Positions 10,271 to 19,075 are shown, numbered from the stretch's first letter. The stretch: 64,000 nucleotides of DNA from Polaromonas glacialis (GCF_000709345.1 NZ_KL448325.1:186001-250000); one strand, 5' to 3'. Numbers and translations are program-made. Notes: generated by a model not told the origin, from the sequence alone.

Positions 10271-11821
10271 ATGCACACCGAACCGACTCATCCATCCGTG
10301 GATACTCTGCCTCCGACTACGACAAAGCCCAACATCGTCAGCGCCGGCAAGAAGGCCAAGCCTTCCAGAACTGCAACACCCAAAGCCCAGGCCGCAAAGA
10401 AAAATGGCATGCACTCCAAAGCTGCAACCGTCGAGGTGCCTTTGCCGGTCCTTTCCATGACTTATTACGGCAAGCCCGTGAAACTTGACCCGGCGTTGGT
10501 TCAGCTTTCTCCGCGGGCTAACCGGATGCCGTGTTTCGTTGACACGCCTGACTTCAAAGAGCTGATGAGCTTGATGATTGCTACGGGTGGAAACACCGTT
10601 CCCGTCCTTGTGCGCCTACTCCCAGACAGCAGCCATGAATTGGTGTACGGGCACCGGCGCCTCAAGGCCTGTGAGATGGCAGGCCTGAAAGTCAACGCGT
10701 TGATAGCCAGGAGCTTGACGAACGAGCAAGCCGTTCGGGCCATGGCGCACGAAAACACCGCCCGGCACGATTTGTCTCCCTTGGAGAAGGGGCGGTGGTA
10801 TGCCCAGCTGCGCAAGGAACGGGTCTATGAAACCGATGGCGCGCTGTCTCGCGCGCTCGGTGTCGACAAGGGCGACGTGAGCAACGCTCTGGCACTTTCT
10901 CGTCTGCGAGCTTTAATTATCAAAGCATTCAGCAGCCCGCATGATCTGCAGTACCGCTTTGCCAAGGGGCTCACCGATGCATCCAAGTACAGGCCGATTT
11001 ACCAGCGCGCCCTTGCCATCGGCAGCCTGCGCAGTTCAGCTACTCCCAGTCTGGACGGGCGGGCCGTCTACGAGATGCTGCTCGGAAAGCGGCTGGTGCA
11101 ACCCCCTGCTGCGCACGCCAGGGCCACAAATTCTATAGCCATGCCCAGCGCGGTGAAAGACGTGCTGGACGGGACAAGCGGCTTGCCCGAAAAGGCAGTT
11201 CAATGCCTGCCTGCAGCCACTGAGGAAGGCGTTATGGTGAGCGGCGAAACCGATCCACCGGCAGGGGACGTTGTTGGACCGTCCAACACCTGGCATCGCC
11301 TGTTCTCGGATCCACAGCCAGAAGTCAGCGCCGTCACCGCGCTGCCCGAGGACGTTGCCCAGTGCCCGCCTGCCGCGATGCCTGAGGACGACATGGCTGT
11401 CGATCAAACCGCCTCGCTGGAGGGGCCAAGTGTTGGACCGTCCAACATTGGGTGTCCCATATTGACGCACCAGCCGCATGAAGCCGGCGTCGCCATTGAG
11501 ACCGGTAGCGCCAGAAATGCGGGCAACTGTCTGCCCGCGCAGGCGCTTGAGGGCTTGACGACCGCTGGTGAAAACCTCGCGCCGAAGGAGTTCGCCGTTG
11601 GACCGTCCAGTGTCTGGTGCCCGGTCATTAACGCCGAGGCCGATGAGGTCGGTGCAGTGAGCGTTGGTCAGCAGGGTAAGGTGTTGATTCAACTTCACGT
11701 CTGGCTCAGCCCGCAGCAGTGCGATCTGCTGGCAGTCGCTTTGGGGGAACTGCTCAGTCATGAGGCGTACAAATGCCCGGGCCTTGCCCATCCGCTGACC
11801 CATGGTCAGAAAGCGTCATGA
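10271..11821 (+). CDS. ParB-like protein with C-terminal tandem repeats
   Basis: A 516-residue ParB/Spo0J-superfamily protein. After a basic N-terminal tail (lysine/alanine-rich, 1-50), the ParB domain spans about 60-170: a glycine-nucleotide box YGHRRLKACEMAG and the Arg patch AHENTARHDLSP (the ENxxRxDLSP motif). An HTH segment follows (DGALSRALGVDKGDVSNALA). Residues about 300-475 are three imperfect repeats of 53-55 residues, each with a QCLPA-like start and a VGPSN core. The DNA encoding VGPSN is a 15-bp palindrome (see separate entries). The end looks globular. AGGAG sits 5 bases before the ATG. It lies just upstream of the relaxase locus. A role in partition or in regulating transfer is inferred. 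Confidence 0.82.
   Translation: MHTEPTHPSVDTLPPTTTKPNIVSAGKKAKPSRTATPKAQAAKKNGMHSKAATVEVPLPVLSMTYYGKPVKLDPALVQLSPRANRMPCFVDTPDFKELMSLMIATGGNTVPVLVRLLPDSSHELVYGHRRLKACEMAGLKVNALIARSLTNEQAVRAMAHENTARHDLSPLEKGRWYAQLRKERVYETDGALSRALGVDKGDVSNALALSRLRALIIKAFSSPHDLQYRFAKGLTDASKYRPIYQRALAIGSLRSSATPSLDGRAVYEMLLGKRLVQPPAAHARATNSIAMPSAVKDVLDGTSGLPEKAVQCLPAATEEGVMVSGETDPPAGDVVGPSNTWHRLFSDPQPEVSAVTALPEDVAQCPPAAMPEDDMAVDQTASLEGPSVGPSNIGCPILTHQPHEAGVAIETGSARNAGNCLPAQALEGLTTAGENLAPKEFAVGPSSVWCPVINAEADEVGAVSVGQQGKVLIQLHVWLSPQQCDLLAVALGELLSHEAYKCPGLAHPLTHGQKAS
11273..11287. repeat. palindrome GTTGGACCGTCCAAC, copy 1
   Basis: An odd palindrome with 7-bp arms around one central base, codon-aligned as V-G-P-S-N inside the ParB-like gene. 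It could be a parS-like or operator site embedded in coding sequence. Confidence 0.55.
11432..11446. repeat. palindrome GTTGGACCGTCCAAC, copy 2
   Basis: Identical in all 15 bases to copy 1 and 159 bp (53 codons) downstream, in the same reading frame. Confidence 0.55.
11597..11611. repeat. palindrome GTTGGACCGTCCAGT, copy 3 (degenerate)
   Basis: The third copy lies 165 bp (55 codons) after copy 2 and differs only in its last two bases, so the outer arm pairs are lost. It encodes VGPSS. Confidence 0.5.
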
Positions 11822-12155
11822 GCCGCTTGCTTGGCGTGCTCACGCAATCGCTCGGCATCGCGGTTGCCTGGCGCCAGGGTAGCCATGCTTGCAACGCGCC
11901 AGTGCACGGACAGGTGCTGTTGACACGTGGCCGGACACCCCAGAGTAGCGCGCTCGGCGCAAATGAAGGAAATGGCCAGCGGCTGTCGGGCTGTCAAAAA
12001 GTGCCCCGCAAAGCCAGGGAAATCCCATCACACAGACACCCACCTTTGGTGCGGGTCGAAAGACGGGCCCCGGAGCCGGTTCTCCCTATGAAAGCTGGCA
12101 AAAATCGGCAGCTTTGCCTTGTATTTGCCGTGCATTACATGAGGGGGATCTGCGC
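11822..12155. promoter_or_regulatory. intergenic region before the mobilisation genes, candidate oriT
   Basis: In MobF plasmids oriT usually lies just upstream of the small RHH gene, which is the position of this 334-bp gap. It contains an inverted repeat AAAGCTG (12091-12097) / CAGCTTT (12109-12115) with an 11-base spacer, about 40 bases before the RHH start. I see no match to the known IncW or F nic sites. A short ORF beginning at 11818 (overlapping the previous stop) crosses the region but shows no known domain. Confidence 0.35.
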
Positions 12156-12542
12156 ATGACCGGCCGGGCAACGCCAGGCGCATCAGGTGCCAAATCTTTG
12201 ACTGAGGCCCTTAATTTGCGCGTGTCGCCCGGCATGATGCAGGCCATCCGGGAGGCTGCAAAAAACGAAGCCGTGCCCGTCGCGGATATCGCTCGGCAGG
12301 CGCTGGAACGCGACATGGCGTTTCGCGCGGACGTCAAGCCCGAGCGAGCAGTGACCCTGGCCGAGCTGGACCGACGCGTGCAACTGCTGCTCGACCAGCA
12401 GGCGAGCATCCTTGTTTACCAACGTGGCAGCACCAGTGCCGCGCACACCAGCGCCCTGCAGGCCATCAAGATCATGACCGCGCTGTCCCTCGTGCTGCAG
12501 GCTCTTGGTCTGGACCCTGTGACTGGCCAGGCCGTCCCATGA
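12156..12542 (+). CDS. ribbon-helix-helix relaxosome accessory protein
   Basis: A 128-residue protein predicted to bind the transfer origin and help the relaxase, like TrwA or TraK-type partners. The N-terminal part (about 15-55) fits an RHH fold: TEALNLRVSPGMMQAIREAA for the strand and first helix, then VADIARQALERDM for the second. The middle is alpha-helical (LAELDRRVQLLLDQQ), and the end (ALQAIKIMTALSLVLQALG) is hydrophobic, probably for oligomerisation. GAGGGGG precedes the ATG by about 8 bases. Its stop overlaps the relaxase start (ATGA), a strong sign of one operon. Confidence 0.75.
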   Translation: MTGRATPGASGAKSLTEALNLRVSPGMMQAIREAAKNEAVPVADIARQALERDMAFRADVKPERAVTLAELDRRVQLLLDQQASILVYQRGSTSAAHTSALQAIKIMTALSLVLQALGLDPVTGQAVP

Positions 12543-15500
12543 CGGTAAGCTACAAGAAATCTGGCCCGGGCGGGGGCGGCTACTACACCAGCGCCATGAC
12601 GGCTGGCGGCAAGGCGGTCGACGACTATTACAGTGCCACGGGTGGCAAGGAACTGCCGGGCGCGTGGTACGCCGGAGCGCGGTCTGGAGGAGGGCGCGGC
12701 AATGGCCTGGGCATTGAGGACGGCCAGATGTTCGGCGCCGTGCCGGACGCGGGGGATGCGCGCCGCTTTGGCCGCTTTATCCAAGGCTTTCATCCCGAGA
12801 CCGGCGCGCCGCTGGTGCAAAACGCAGGGGACAGGGGACGCATTGCGCTGCACGACTTCACGCTGTCCGCGCCCAAATCGGTCTCGGTGGTCTGGTCCAT
12901 GGCCGACGGCGAGCTCAAGTCAGGCATCGAGGCCGCGCAGCAGCGGGCCGCCCGCGAGATGATGGACCTGCTGGGCGAGCACGCCTACACCCGGCAGGGC
13001 AAGGGCGGGGTGGTGCAAACGCCGGCAGCGTTGATCGGCGCGCTGTTTGGCCACGGCAGCAGCCGGGAACATGATCCACACCTGCACACCCACTGCGTCG
13101 CGTTCAACCTGTGCGAGCGCCCGGACGGCACCACCGGTGCGCTGCAAACGCTCGAGCTCATGCGCTGGCAAGGCGCGGCGGCCAGTCTGGCCCATGCGCG
13201 CCTGGCCTGGGAATTAAGAAATCTGGGCCTGGCGGTCGAGAAAAAAGGCAAGCTCTTCGAGATTGCCGGCGTGCCAGAAAAGGTGTTGAAGCAGTTCTCC
13301 AAACGCCGCCGCCAAATCGAGGCCGTTGTCCAGGAAGAGCTGCGCGCAGCAGGTATCGATCCGGCCGGCTTTGGGCAACACGGCCGACTGCACGACCGGG
13401 CAACGCTCGCGACTCGCCAGGACAAATCGGACCTGAACCGCCAGGCGCTGCAGCAGCGCTGGCTGGACGAGGGCGCCGCGCTGGGGTTCACTACAGCCGA
13501 GGCGCAGGCGCTGGTTACGCGCACGCCGGTGGCCGAGCTCACGCGCGAGGAACTGCTCCAAGAAGCGCGCCTGGCCGTGGCCGAACTCACCGGGACAAAA
13601 GCGGTGTTTCGCGCTCCAGAGTTGCTCACGCAGGTGGCGGTCCATCTGCTGGGCCGGGCCTCGCCCGGGCAGATCAGGCAGGCGGTGGAGGATGTCAAGG
13701 CGCAGGACCTGCTGTCCACGCCGACGCTCAACAAGGCGGGCCAGGACGAGCTTCTGTTCACGACCCGCGAGATGCTGCTGCTCGAGCGCCGGCTGCTGCG
13801 TCTGGCCAGGCGCCCGGATACTAGGCACGTGCTGGGCACACCCGAGGCGCTTGGGCTGCCTGCCCAGCTCACCCCGAATCAGCGCGACGCGGCCGTCAAG
13901 GCCGTAACCGATGTCAACGCCATTACGGTGATCGAGCATGAGAAAGACACGCCCGGCGGGGACCCCAAGTTCGCCCCGGGCTTATTGCCCGAGCAGCGCA
14001 AAGCCGCCTTGAACGCGCTGAGCGACGGCCATGCGGTGTCGGTGATCGAGGGCACGGCCGGGGCGGGCAAGACATTTACTGTGGCTGCGATCAGCCGCGA
14101 ATTCGAGCGCCATGGTTATAAAGTCACCGGGCTGGCAAGCAGTTGGACGGCCGCAATCAACCTGCAGGCCTCGGCACAGCTGCAGACCGGCCGGGCCATC
14201 ACCGGCTGGCTGCAGGCGGTGCGCAAAGGACAATTGACGCTCAACGCCAAAACTCTCATCGTCATGGATGAAGCCGGCATGGTGGGCGCCAGGGACATGG
14301 TCGCGGTGCTGGACATCGCCAAGACAGCAGGCGCCAAGGTAATATTGATCGGCGACACGCTGCAGCAAAAGTCGATAGCCGCAGGCGACGCGCTGCGCGT
14401 GATCGCCAAGGCAATCGGCAGCACCCGGCTCGATGCCATTTTCCGGCAAAAGGACCCTTCCGAGCGCCAGGCGGTGTACGATTTTTTTGCCGGCCGCGCC
14501 AAGGAGGGTCTGGCAACCTATGCGGCGCGGGACCTGGTGCACTTCGCGCCCAGCGCCGAGGCGGCTGAGCAGCAGCTGATCGAGGCCTGGATGCGTAGCC
14601 GCCAAGCCCATGGAGATAAACAGCACTTGATCATGGCGTCGGACAACGTCTCGGTTCGGCAGCTCAACAACATGGCGCACGCGGCGCGCCAGGCGGCCGG
14701 GAGCATCGGACCGGGCCTGCCGCTCGAGACGATGGACTGCCTAGAGCCCGATGACCGCGTGGAGGTGTCCGTGGGCGACGATGTCGTGTTTCGCGTCAAC
14801 GCCAAGGAGGACCAGGTCTTCAACCGTAGCCGGGGCGTGGTCGAGCGGATCGAGGCGGGCGTTCTCTTTGTACGTCTGACCGGTAGCAACGCGGTGGTCC
14901 GGGTCGATCCCAAGGATGAGAAGTGGCGGTATGTGGAGAGCGGCGGCCTGGCGCTGCAACTGGGGTACTGCATCAGCACCTACAGCGCGCAGGGCCTGAC
15001 GGCCGATCTCACATTTCTGAAAGACTCCACCGTGCTCGACCGCGCTTCGGCGGGCGTGGGCATGTCGCGCCATCGGGAGGGCTGCCAGGTGTTTGTCGAC
15101 AAGGCGCTGCGTCATCAGGCGAAGATGCGCCATGCGCTGGCCGATGAGTGGACGCCGCTTTCGGCGTTTACTGACGAGGAGTGCTTGGCGCGGATGGCTG
15201 CGGGCTGGTCGGCTCAGAAGGAAAAGACCTCGACCCTGGATTACGCCAAATGGGAGCAGGGCGGGGCACGAGTGGATGCCGAGGCCGAGGAGGACATGCA
15301 GCGCCTGCGCAAGGAGCGCCTCGCCGCCGGCCGCGCGCTTGCGCGCCTTCGCTTGTCGCCCGCGCCGCGCTGCAAGGCGATGCCGTTTCAGGAGGCCGAC
15401 ACGTATGTGCTGCCCATCCCCCGGCCGCCGGATCTGGTCATGCAAGAGGGCAGCGACTGGCTCACGCAGCGCCACCACGTGCATCCCGATGTCGCGTGGG

Positions 15501-16198
15501 AGGCAGTGCAGGCAGGGTTCGTATCGTTTGAAGATTCGCAAACGCCCGTCTTCATCGGGTACCGTCCGGGCAGCACAGGTACACCAGGCCGCGCACCTGG
15601 CCAGCCGGTGTGCCTGCTCGGCGGGGATGCGCCGCGCACCGAGGCGCTGCGCCATCAGTTCCCGCCCGTGCTGCCGGGCGATGATGAATCAAAGTCGGTT
15701 GACATCGTCTCCAGCGGCCTGGAGGCGCTGCAGCTGCAAACGCTGCAGATACTGCGCGGCGAGCCACGCAGCACCGTGATTGTCAGCAGCGACCAGGCGG
15801 GCGCGCTGCTGCTGCCCCACATCCGCGCACTTCTTGAGCGGGCTGCTGAAGTTCACAGGCACGACGTGGCACCGGCGGCCCGAATGGACAACACTGCAAT
15901 GAATGCTGTAGCAGATCAGGAAGCGGCGAGCCAGGCGCATGCCAACGGCAATTACTGCGAGCGAGCGGACTTCGCTGCACAGGCGCGCAAGGCGATGGAG
16001 GCGTTTGACACTGAGCGGAATGCAAAGATGAAAGCACGCCAGCGTCGCCCTGACCGCAAGAAGCGAACTCGTATGCCTACGCCATTGACAGCCTGGCGTG
16101 CAGGGAAAATTTTCACCAAGAGGCCAGGGTTGGCGAAGGAAAGGAAAAGAAAAATAAAGACACCGGGAAAGCGGCGTCCGGGTTCGCGACAAGGATAA
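12539..16198 (+). CDS. traI: MobF-family conjugative relaxase-helicase (TrwC/TraI type)
   Basis: A 1219-residue relaxase that would nick oriT, stay bound to the 5' end and unwind the transferred strand. The relaxase domain (1-300) has the nicking tyrosines Y15-Y16 (GGGGYYTSA) and the metal-binding H181, H183 and H185 (DPHLHTH). The helicase part has Walker A GTAGAGKT at about 505-512, Walker B VMDEAG at about 575-580, and late helicase motifs (YCISTYSAQGLTADLTF, then ASAGVGMSRHR). Residues about 985-1110 look like a DUF3991 plus TOPRIM-like unit (WLTQRHHVHPDVAWEAVQAG; VDIVSSGLEALQL; STVIVSSDQAGALLL). The tail after 1140 is very basic. The start overlaps the RHH gene by 4 bases. No coupling protein or T4SS gene is in the window. 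Confidence 0.93.
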   Translation: MTVSYKKSGPGGGGYYTSAMTAGGKAVDDYYSATGGKELPGAWYAGARSGGGRGNGLGIEDGQMFGAVPDAGDARRFGRFIQGFHPETGAPLVQNAGDRGRIALHDFTLSAPKSVSVVWSMADGELKSGIEAAQQRAAREMMDLLGEHAYTRQGKGGVVQTPAALIGALFGHGSSREHDPHLHTHCVAFNLCERPDGTTGALQTLELMRWQGAAASLAHARLAWELRNLGLAVEKKGKLFEIAGVPEKVLKQFSKRRRQIEAVVQEELRAAGIDPAGFGQHGRLHDRATLATRQDKSDLNRQALQQRWLDEGAALGFTTAEAQALVTRTPVAELTREELLQEARLAVAELTGTKAVFRAPELLTQVAVHLLGRASPGQIRQAVEDVKAQDLLSTPTLNKAGQDELLFTTREMLLLERRLLRLARRPDTRHVLGTPEALGLPAQLTPNQRDAAVKAVTDVNAITVIEHEKDTPGGDPKFAPGLLPEQRKAALNALSDGHAVSVIEGTAGAGKTFTVAAISREFERHGYKVTGLASSWTAAINLQASAQLQTGRAITGWLQAVRKGQLTLNAKTLIVMDEAGMVGARDMVAVLDIAKTAGAKVILIGDTLQQKSIAAGDALRVIAKAIGSTRLDAIFRQKDPSERQAVYDFFAGRAKEGLATYAARDLVHFAPSAEAAEQQLIEAWMRSRQAHGDKQHLIMASDNVSVRQLNNMAHAARQAAGSIGPGLPLETMDCLEPDDRVEVSVGDDVVFRVNAKEDQVFNRSRGVVERIEAGVLFVRLTGSNAVVRVDPKDEKWRYVESGGLALQLGYCISTYSAQGLTADLTFLKDSTVLDRASAGVGMSRHREGCQVFVDKALRHQAKMRHALADEWTPLSAFTDEECLARMAAGWSAQKEKTSTLDYAKWEQGGARVDAEAEEDMQRLRKERLAAGRALARLRLSPAPRCKAMPFQEADTYVLPIPRPPDLVMQEGSDWLTQRHHVHPDVAWEAVQAGFVSFEDSQTPVFIGYRPGSTGTPGRAPGQPVCLLGGDAPRTEALRHQFPPVLPGDDESKSVDIVSSGLEALQLQTLQILRGEPRSTVIVSSDQAGALLLPHIRALLERAAEVHRHDVAPAARMDNTAMNAVADQEAASQAHANGNYCERADFAAQARKAMEAFDTERNAKMKARQRRPDRKKRTRMPTPLTAWRAGKIFTKRPGLAKERKRKIKTPGKRRPGSRQG

Positions 16199-16600
16199 GG
16201 ATCGGTGCGCAGAAGGCCCGAAAAACCGGGTTATTTGTGCCGTTATGGACCCATGCCGACGCCCTGGCTGAAACGGACGGCTTGGGGCGTTGTAGCCTCG
16301 CCGAGACCATCCCCCCTTCGCCACTTCGGCCTTCTTGGGAATGTGTGGCTCCGTGCCCCGCTCCCGCTTGCCTATACCGATAAATCCGCAATGAAGGAAC
16401 GCCGCGGTCGGTCACGTCGTTGATGCTGTGCCTCAGGCGACCGTCAATGCCTTTGATTTCCTGGGCCGGCCGCCGAACGTGCCGTTTTGACGGGCAGCGC
16501 TGGTTTTCGCCTCGCTGGAGACCGTAGCTTGACGGACCCTCGCCAGACGCTTGAACCTGGACTGGTGGCGACTTTAGCCAATATGAATCAGCGCTAACGC
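16199..16600. other. 400-bp stretch without a recognisable gene
   Basis: The region downstream of the relaxase has only short frames on both strands with no recognisable motif or ribosome site. No clear terminator hairpin was seen. Confidence 0.4.
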
Positions 16601-16846
16601 TCAACCTTCAGCAGCGTCAGCTGCTTCGTCCGGCAGGTACTCCACCAGATCGCTCACCTGGCAGCCAAAGAATTTGCAAAGTTTTTCCAGGTTATCCGAA
16701 GTCGTATTGAAGTGCTTCGGACCCACCATGCGTGACAGCGTGGTTCGCACGATTCCAGTTGCCTCGCTGATTTCGGTCATGGTCAAGCGTCGCTGCTCCC
16801 TGTACTCAAAATCTTCCATCAATCGGCGCAATCGAAACCTGAGCAT
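16601..16846 (-). CDS. small XRE-family transcription regulator
   Basis: An 81-residue helix-turn-helix protein on the minus strand. MTEISEATGIVRTTLSRMVG is the recognition region, and LEKLCKFFGCQVSDLVEYLP is the standard XRE C-terminal helix pair. I take the ATG at 16846 because GGAGG lies 9 bases before it; a longer frame from 16897 lacks such a site. It is divergent from the LAGLIDADG gene, and the 130-bp space between them is AT-rich and may hold both promoters. The targets are unknown. Confidence 0.85.
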   Translation of the reverse strand: MLRFRLRRLMEDFEYREQRRLTMTEISEATGIVRTTLSRMVGPKHFNTTSDNLEKLCKFFGCQVSDLVEYLPDEAADAAEG

Positions 16847-16975
16847 TATTAGGTACCTCCAAATTGTCAATTGTGCAACAGAGCTACGTTTGAGCACTCA
16901 AGCTGCATAAATCGATTGCCATTCCTTTTAATTTCGTGCACCATAAGCACATTAGTAACCAAGGAGTGCATTTAA

Positions 16976-17413
16976 GTGAAATCAAATACGAATGAAATTA
17001 ATCTTGCATGGGCTGGAGGCTTCATTGACGGGGAGGGTTGCTTGAGAATTGCCAAGCATACCAACGCAGGTGGAGTAAATCCAATCTATCACTTGCACTT
17101 GGCCATTAGCCAGAACCGGTTGGAGACGCTCGAGCATTGCCAGAAGATCCTCGGCGTACAAAGCAGTATCTGCCAGTTCCCGTACCGGAAAAGCTTTCGT
17201 AGACCTGTGTATCTGCTGACTTACTTGTGCGCCAACGCCCGTGATGCCTTGATACTCCTGCTGCCGTACCTCGTGCGCAAGCAGGCAGAAGCACGGCTGG
17301 CGCTGGAGTTCGCGTTGCGCCTGCAGTTGCGCAGGGGCGGGCGTACGCCGCACTCGGCCGAAGAAATCGCCATCCGTGAGGAGTATTACCGGCGCATGCA
17401 AGAGCTGAAGTGA
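16976..17413 (+). CDS. free-standing single-motif LAGLIDADG endonuclease
   Basis: A 145-residue protein with one LAGLIDADG motif at about residues 10-24 (LAWAGGFIDGEGCLRI), where the acidic D/E pair binds metal. Single-motif enzymes act as homodimers on roughly palindromic targets. The rest fits the family (YHLHLAISQNRLETLEHCQK and LLPYLVRKQAEARLALEF, as in intron-encoded homing enzymes). The start is GTG at 16976 with AAGGAG 9 bases upstream. It is not inside a visible intron or intein, so it may be a free-standing homing gene or have been adopted for another use. Confidence 0.82.
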   Translation: MKSNTNEINLAWAGGFIDGEGCLRIAKHTNAGGVNPIYHLHLAISQNRLETLEHCQKILGVQSSICQFPYRKSFRRPVYLLTYLCANARDALILLLPYLVRKQAEARLALEFALRLQLRRGGRTPHSAEEIAIREEYYRRMQELK

Positions 17414-17761
17414 ACTCCTTTGGTGCCGCAGCCGAGCTTTTGCCAAGCGGCGGTGGGCCACCCGGGGTGCAAAGGCCTGGCAAGCAGAGAGTGCATCAGT
17501 CCAGCGCGATTTCTGGCTTGAGTATCCCACTGAGAGGCGATGGACGAGCGCATTGCCAATGGTCACCGACCCGCCAAAACGCTGCCCGAGCATGACCTGT
17601 TGCATGGAAAAAACACCTGATCGCGTAGCGTGTACACGCTGCGCGATCGCCTAAAGAAATGTTGTGCATCGGGCCAGTTGACCCTTTACGAGTCGAAGAA
17701 TCCTGTTCAACATGAATCCAATGCATGCCCTCTGACATGCCCCAAATGAGAGCAAAACGAC
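17414..17761. other. 350-bp stretch without a recognisable gene
   Basis: No supported ORF is present. The stretch around 17605-17660 holds an inverted match (GATCGCGTAGCGTGTACACG and CGTGTACACGCTGCGCGATC, roughly 17617-17649), a strong hairpin of about 15 bp arms that could act as a terminator or protein-binding site. Confidence 0.45.
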
Positions 17762-18118
17762 ATGGAAATACTGATTGATTTTTCCACTTGGCGCTGCGCA
17801 CCCGATGTCAGCGCGCAACCTAGGATAGAACTCGCGGACTGGCGCGTGCTGATGGATTATGAAGGCGAGCGCTTTCTCATCGGTATCCTGCCCAATCGGG
17901 CCACGCTGCGGATCACTACTGCCCTGCAGGCCATCGATCCATCCATGCGGGTATGGGTTACTCAGTCGGGTCGCGTGTATGAAACGCCGGGCCCGCCGAC
18001 TGGGGACCGACAGCTGCGCGAGCAAATGGGCCGGCTGGCCAGGGTTAGCGGACTCGGTGAGGGCAGCTGTGACGTGACCGATGTGGTCTGGCGAGCGATG
18101 CGTCTCGCCGTCCAATAG
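17762..18118 (+). CDS. hypothetical plasmid protein, 118 aa
   Basis: I do not recognise this protein. It is soluble, begins with alternating hydrophobic residues (MEILIDFSTW), and reads like a small alpha/beta domain: DWRVLMDYEGERFLIGIL resembles a beta-rich core, and VWVTQSGRVYETPGPP a second strand pair. The helical end contains RQLREQMGRLARV. Codon use matches the neighbouring plasmid genes, which supports it being real. Confidence 0.55.
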   Translation: MEILIDFSTWRCAPDVSAQPRIELADWRVLMDYEGERFLIGILPNRATLRITTALQAIDPSMRVWVTQSGRVYETPGPPTGDRQLREQMGRLARVSGLGEGSCDVTDVVWRAMRLAVQ

Positions 18119-18252
18119 CTGAGAACTCTGCCTTTCATCAATGAAAACCATTTGTCATGTGCCATCTGCCTGCACCACCTTTCCGGCATCCATCCAGAGC
18201 CACCGCATCTTCGAGGCCATCCTCGCCTTGCAGTGGGGTCTGAGGTGAATGC

Positions 18253-18681
18253 ATGAACCCGAACCCCAGCCCAGGCCTGCCACCTTCCATTCACCTGATT
18301 GGGCCTGTTTCGCGTGAGCCGGTCGCGGTGATGACGCACTGGCGGCTCTTTCAGCTGCTGGGCCAGACCGGCCGGAGCAGCCGCCATTTGGTGGGGCGCG
18401 CCGGCGGGGAGGGGCGCGTGTGCAGCGCCCTGGCCAGCCTTGATCTTTTGACACTTACGGCCATTTCAGGGTCGGGGCGCTTTTACCGGCTCCAAGGACC
18501 GCCCGGACAGGACCCGGACGCGCAATACGTCTGGGACGCGTGGAGCCGGTTTGCCGGGGCAACGCACGTGAGGGACATCATGCGCGCGCTACTTCGGCTG
18601 CGCCGCATGCGGCGCCTGCAGGGAATCGCGCCAGGAGCGCCTGAAACGAATTTTTCACTACCCAAAGGAGCTGAATCATGA
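18253..18681 (+). CDS. hypothetical protein with winged-helix look, 142 aa
   Basis: The family is unknown to me. The middle reads like a small winged helix: THWRLFQLLGQTGRSSRHLV, then GRVCSALASLDLLTLTAISG, ending in SGRFYRLQGPPG as a wing. It may therefore bind DNA. The arginine-rich end (RALLRLRRMRRLQG) also fits nucleic-acid contact. Its stop overlaps the start of the next gene (ATGA at 18678), so the two are probably co-translated. Confidence 0.6.
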   Translation: MNPNPSPGLPPSIHLIGPVSREPVAVMTHWRLFQLLGQTGRSSRHLVGRAGGEGRVCSALASLDLLTLTAISGSGRFYRLQGPPGQDPDAQYVWDAWSRFAGATHVRDIMRALLRLRRMRRLQGIAPGAPETNFSLPKGAES

Positions 18682-18908
18682 CCATGCCATACGAGCGAAC
18701 ATGGGCCCTCAGATGCGCAGGGGAGTTTTTGCGCGAAGTGCGGCGTTCCGATGAGTGTCCCGAAGAATTCCGGCGCCAAGCGCACGTGATTCTGCGCCAC
18801 TATCCCGAGGACTGGGACATCACGTCCCAGTCGCAGCGGTACGACCCGCAGAGCTCCCCATTTTGTTGGCTAGGCCCCGAGGAAAGCCGGGACGAGCCTG
18901 GCTCGTAA
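18678..18908 (+). CDS. BPSL0761-type small protein, copy 1
   Basis: A 76-residue protein of the BPSL0761 type, short proteins of unknown function in Burkholderiales. The signature is a start of MTMPYERTWALRCAGEFLRE, a middle CPEEFRRQAHVILRHYP, then a variable tail. AAGGAG lies about 7 bases before the ATG. It is followed at 19076 by a paralogue with the same plan, so this is a tandem duplication. The family name is given from memory of the conserved N-terminus. Confidence 0.7.
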   Translation: MTMPYERTWALRCAGEFLREVRRSDECPEEFRRQAHVILRHYPEDWDITSQSQRYDPQSSPFCWLGPEESRDEPGS

Positions 18909-19075
18909 CTGTGCTGTACTGCGCGGCAACTCAGAGGGACGCTTTGGGCGCATCTTGCGGGCTCGTTGCCGAGCTGCACCCCTCGGCCGCCACCTGCCAG
19001 GCAAGCAGGCGGCGGCGCGGTCGCTGAGAAATTGTCTTGCCTGCTTTATCAACCACTGCACTCAAAGGAATCGAT

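Noticed and set aside
11818..12159. ORF overlapping the end of the ParB-like gene (MSRLLGVLTQSLGIAV...)
   Set aside because: Only the ATGA overlap supports it; it shows no domain and crosses the region where oriT is expected.
18237..18249. GGGGTCTGAGGTG, matching the first 13 bases of the Tn3-type end
   Set aside because: The match stops after 13 bases and there is no partner end or element nearby; likely chance before a gene start.
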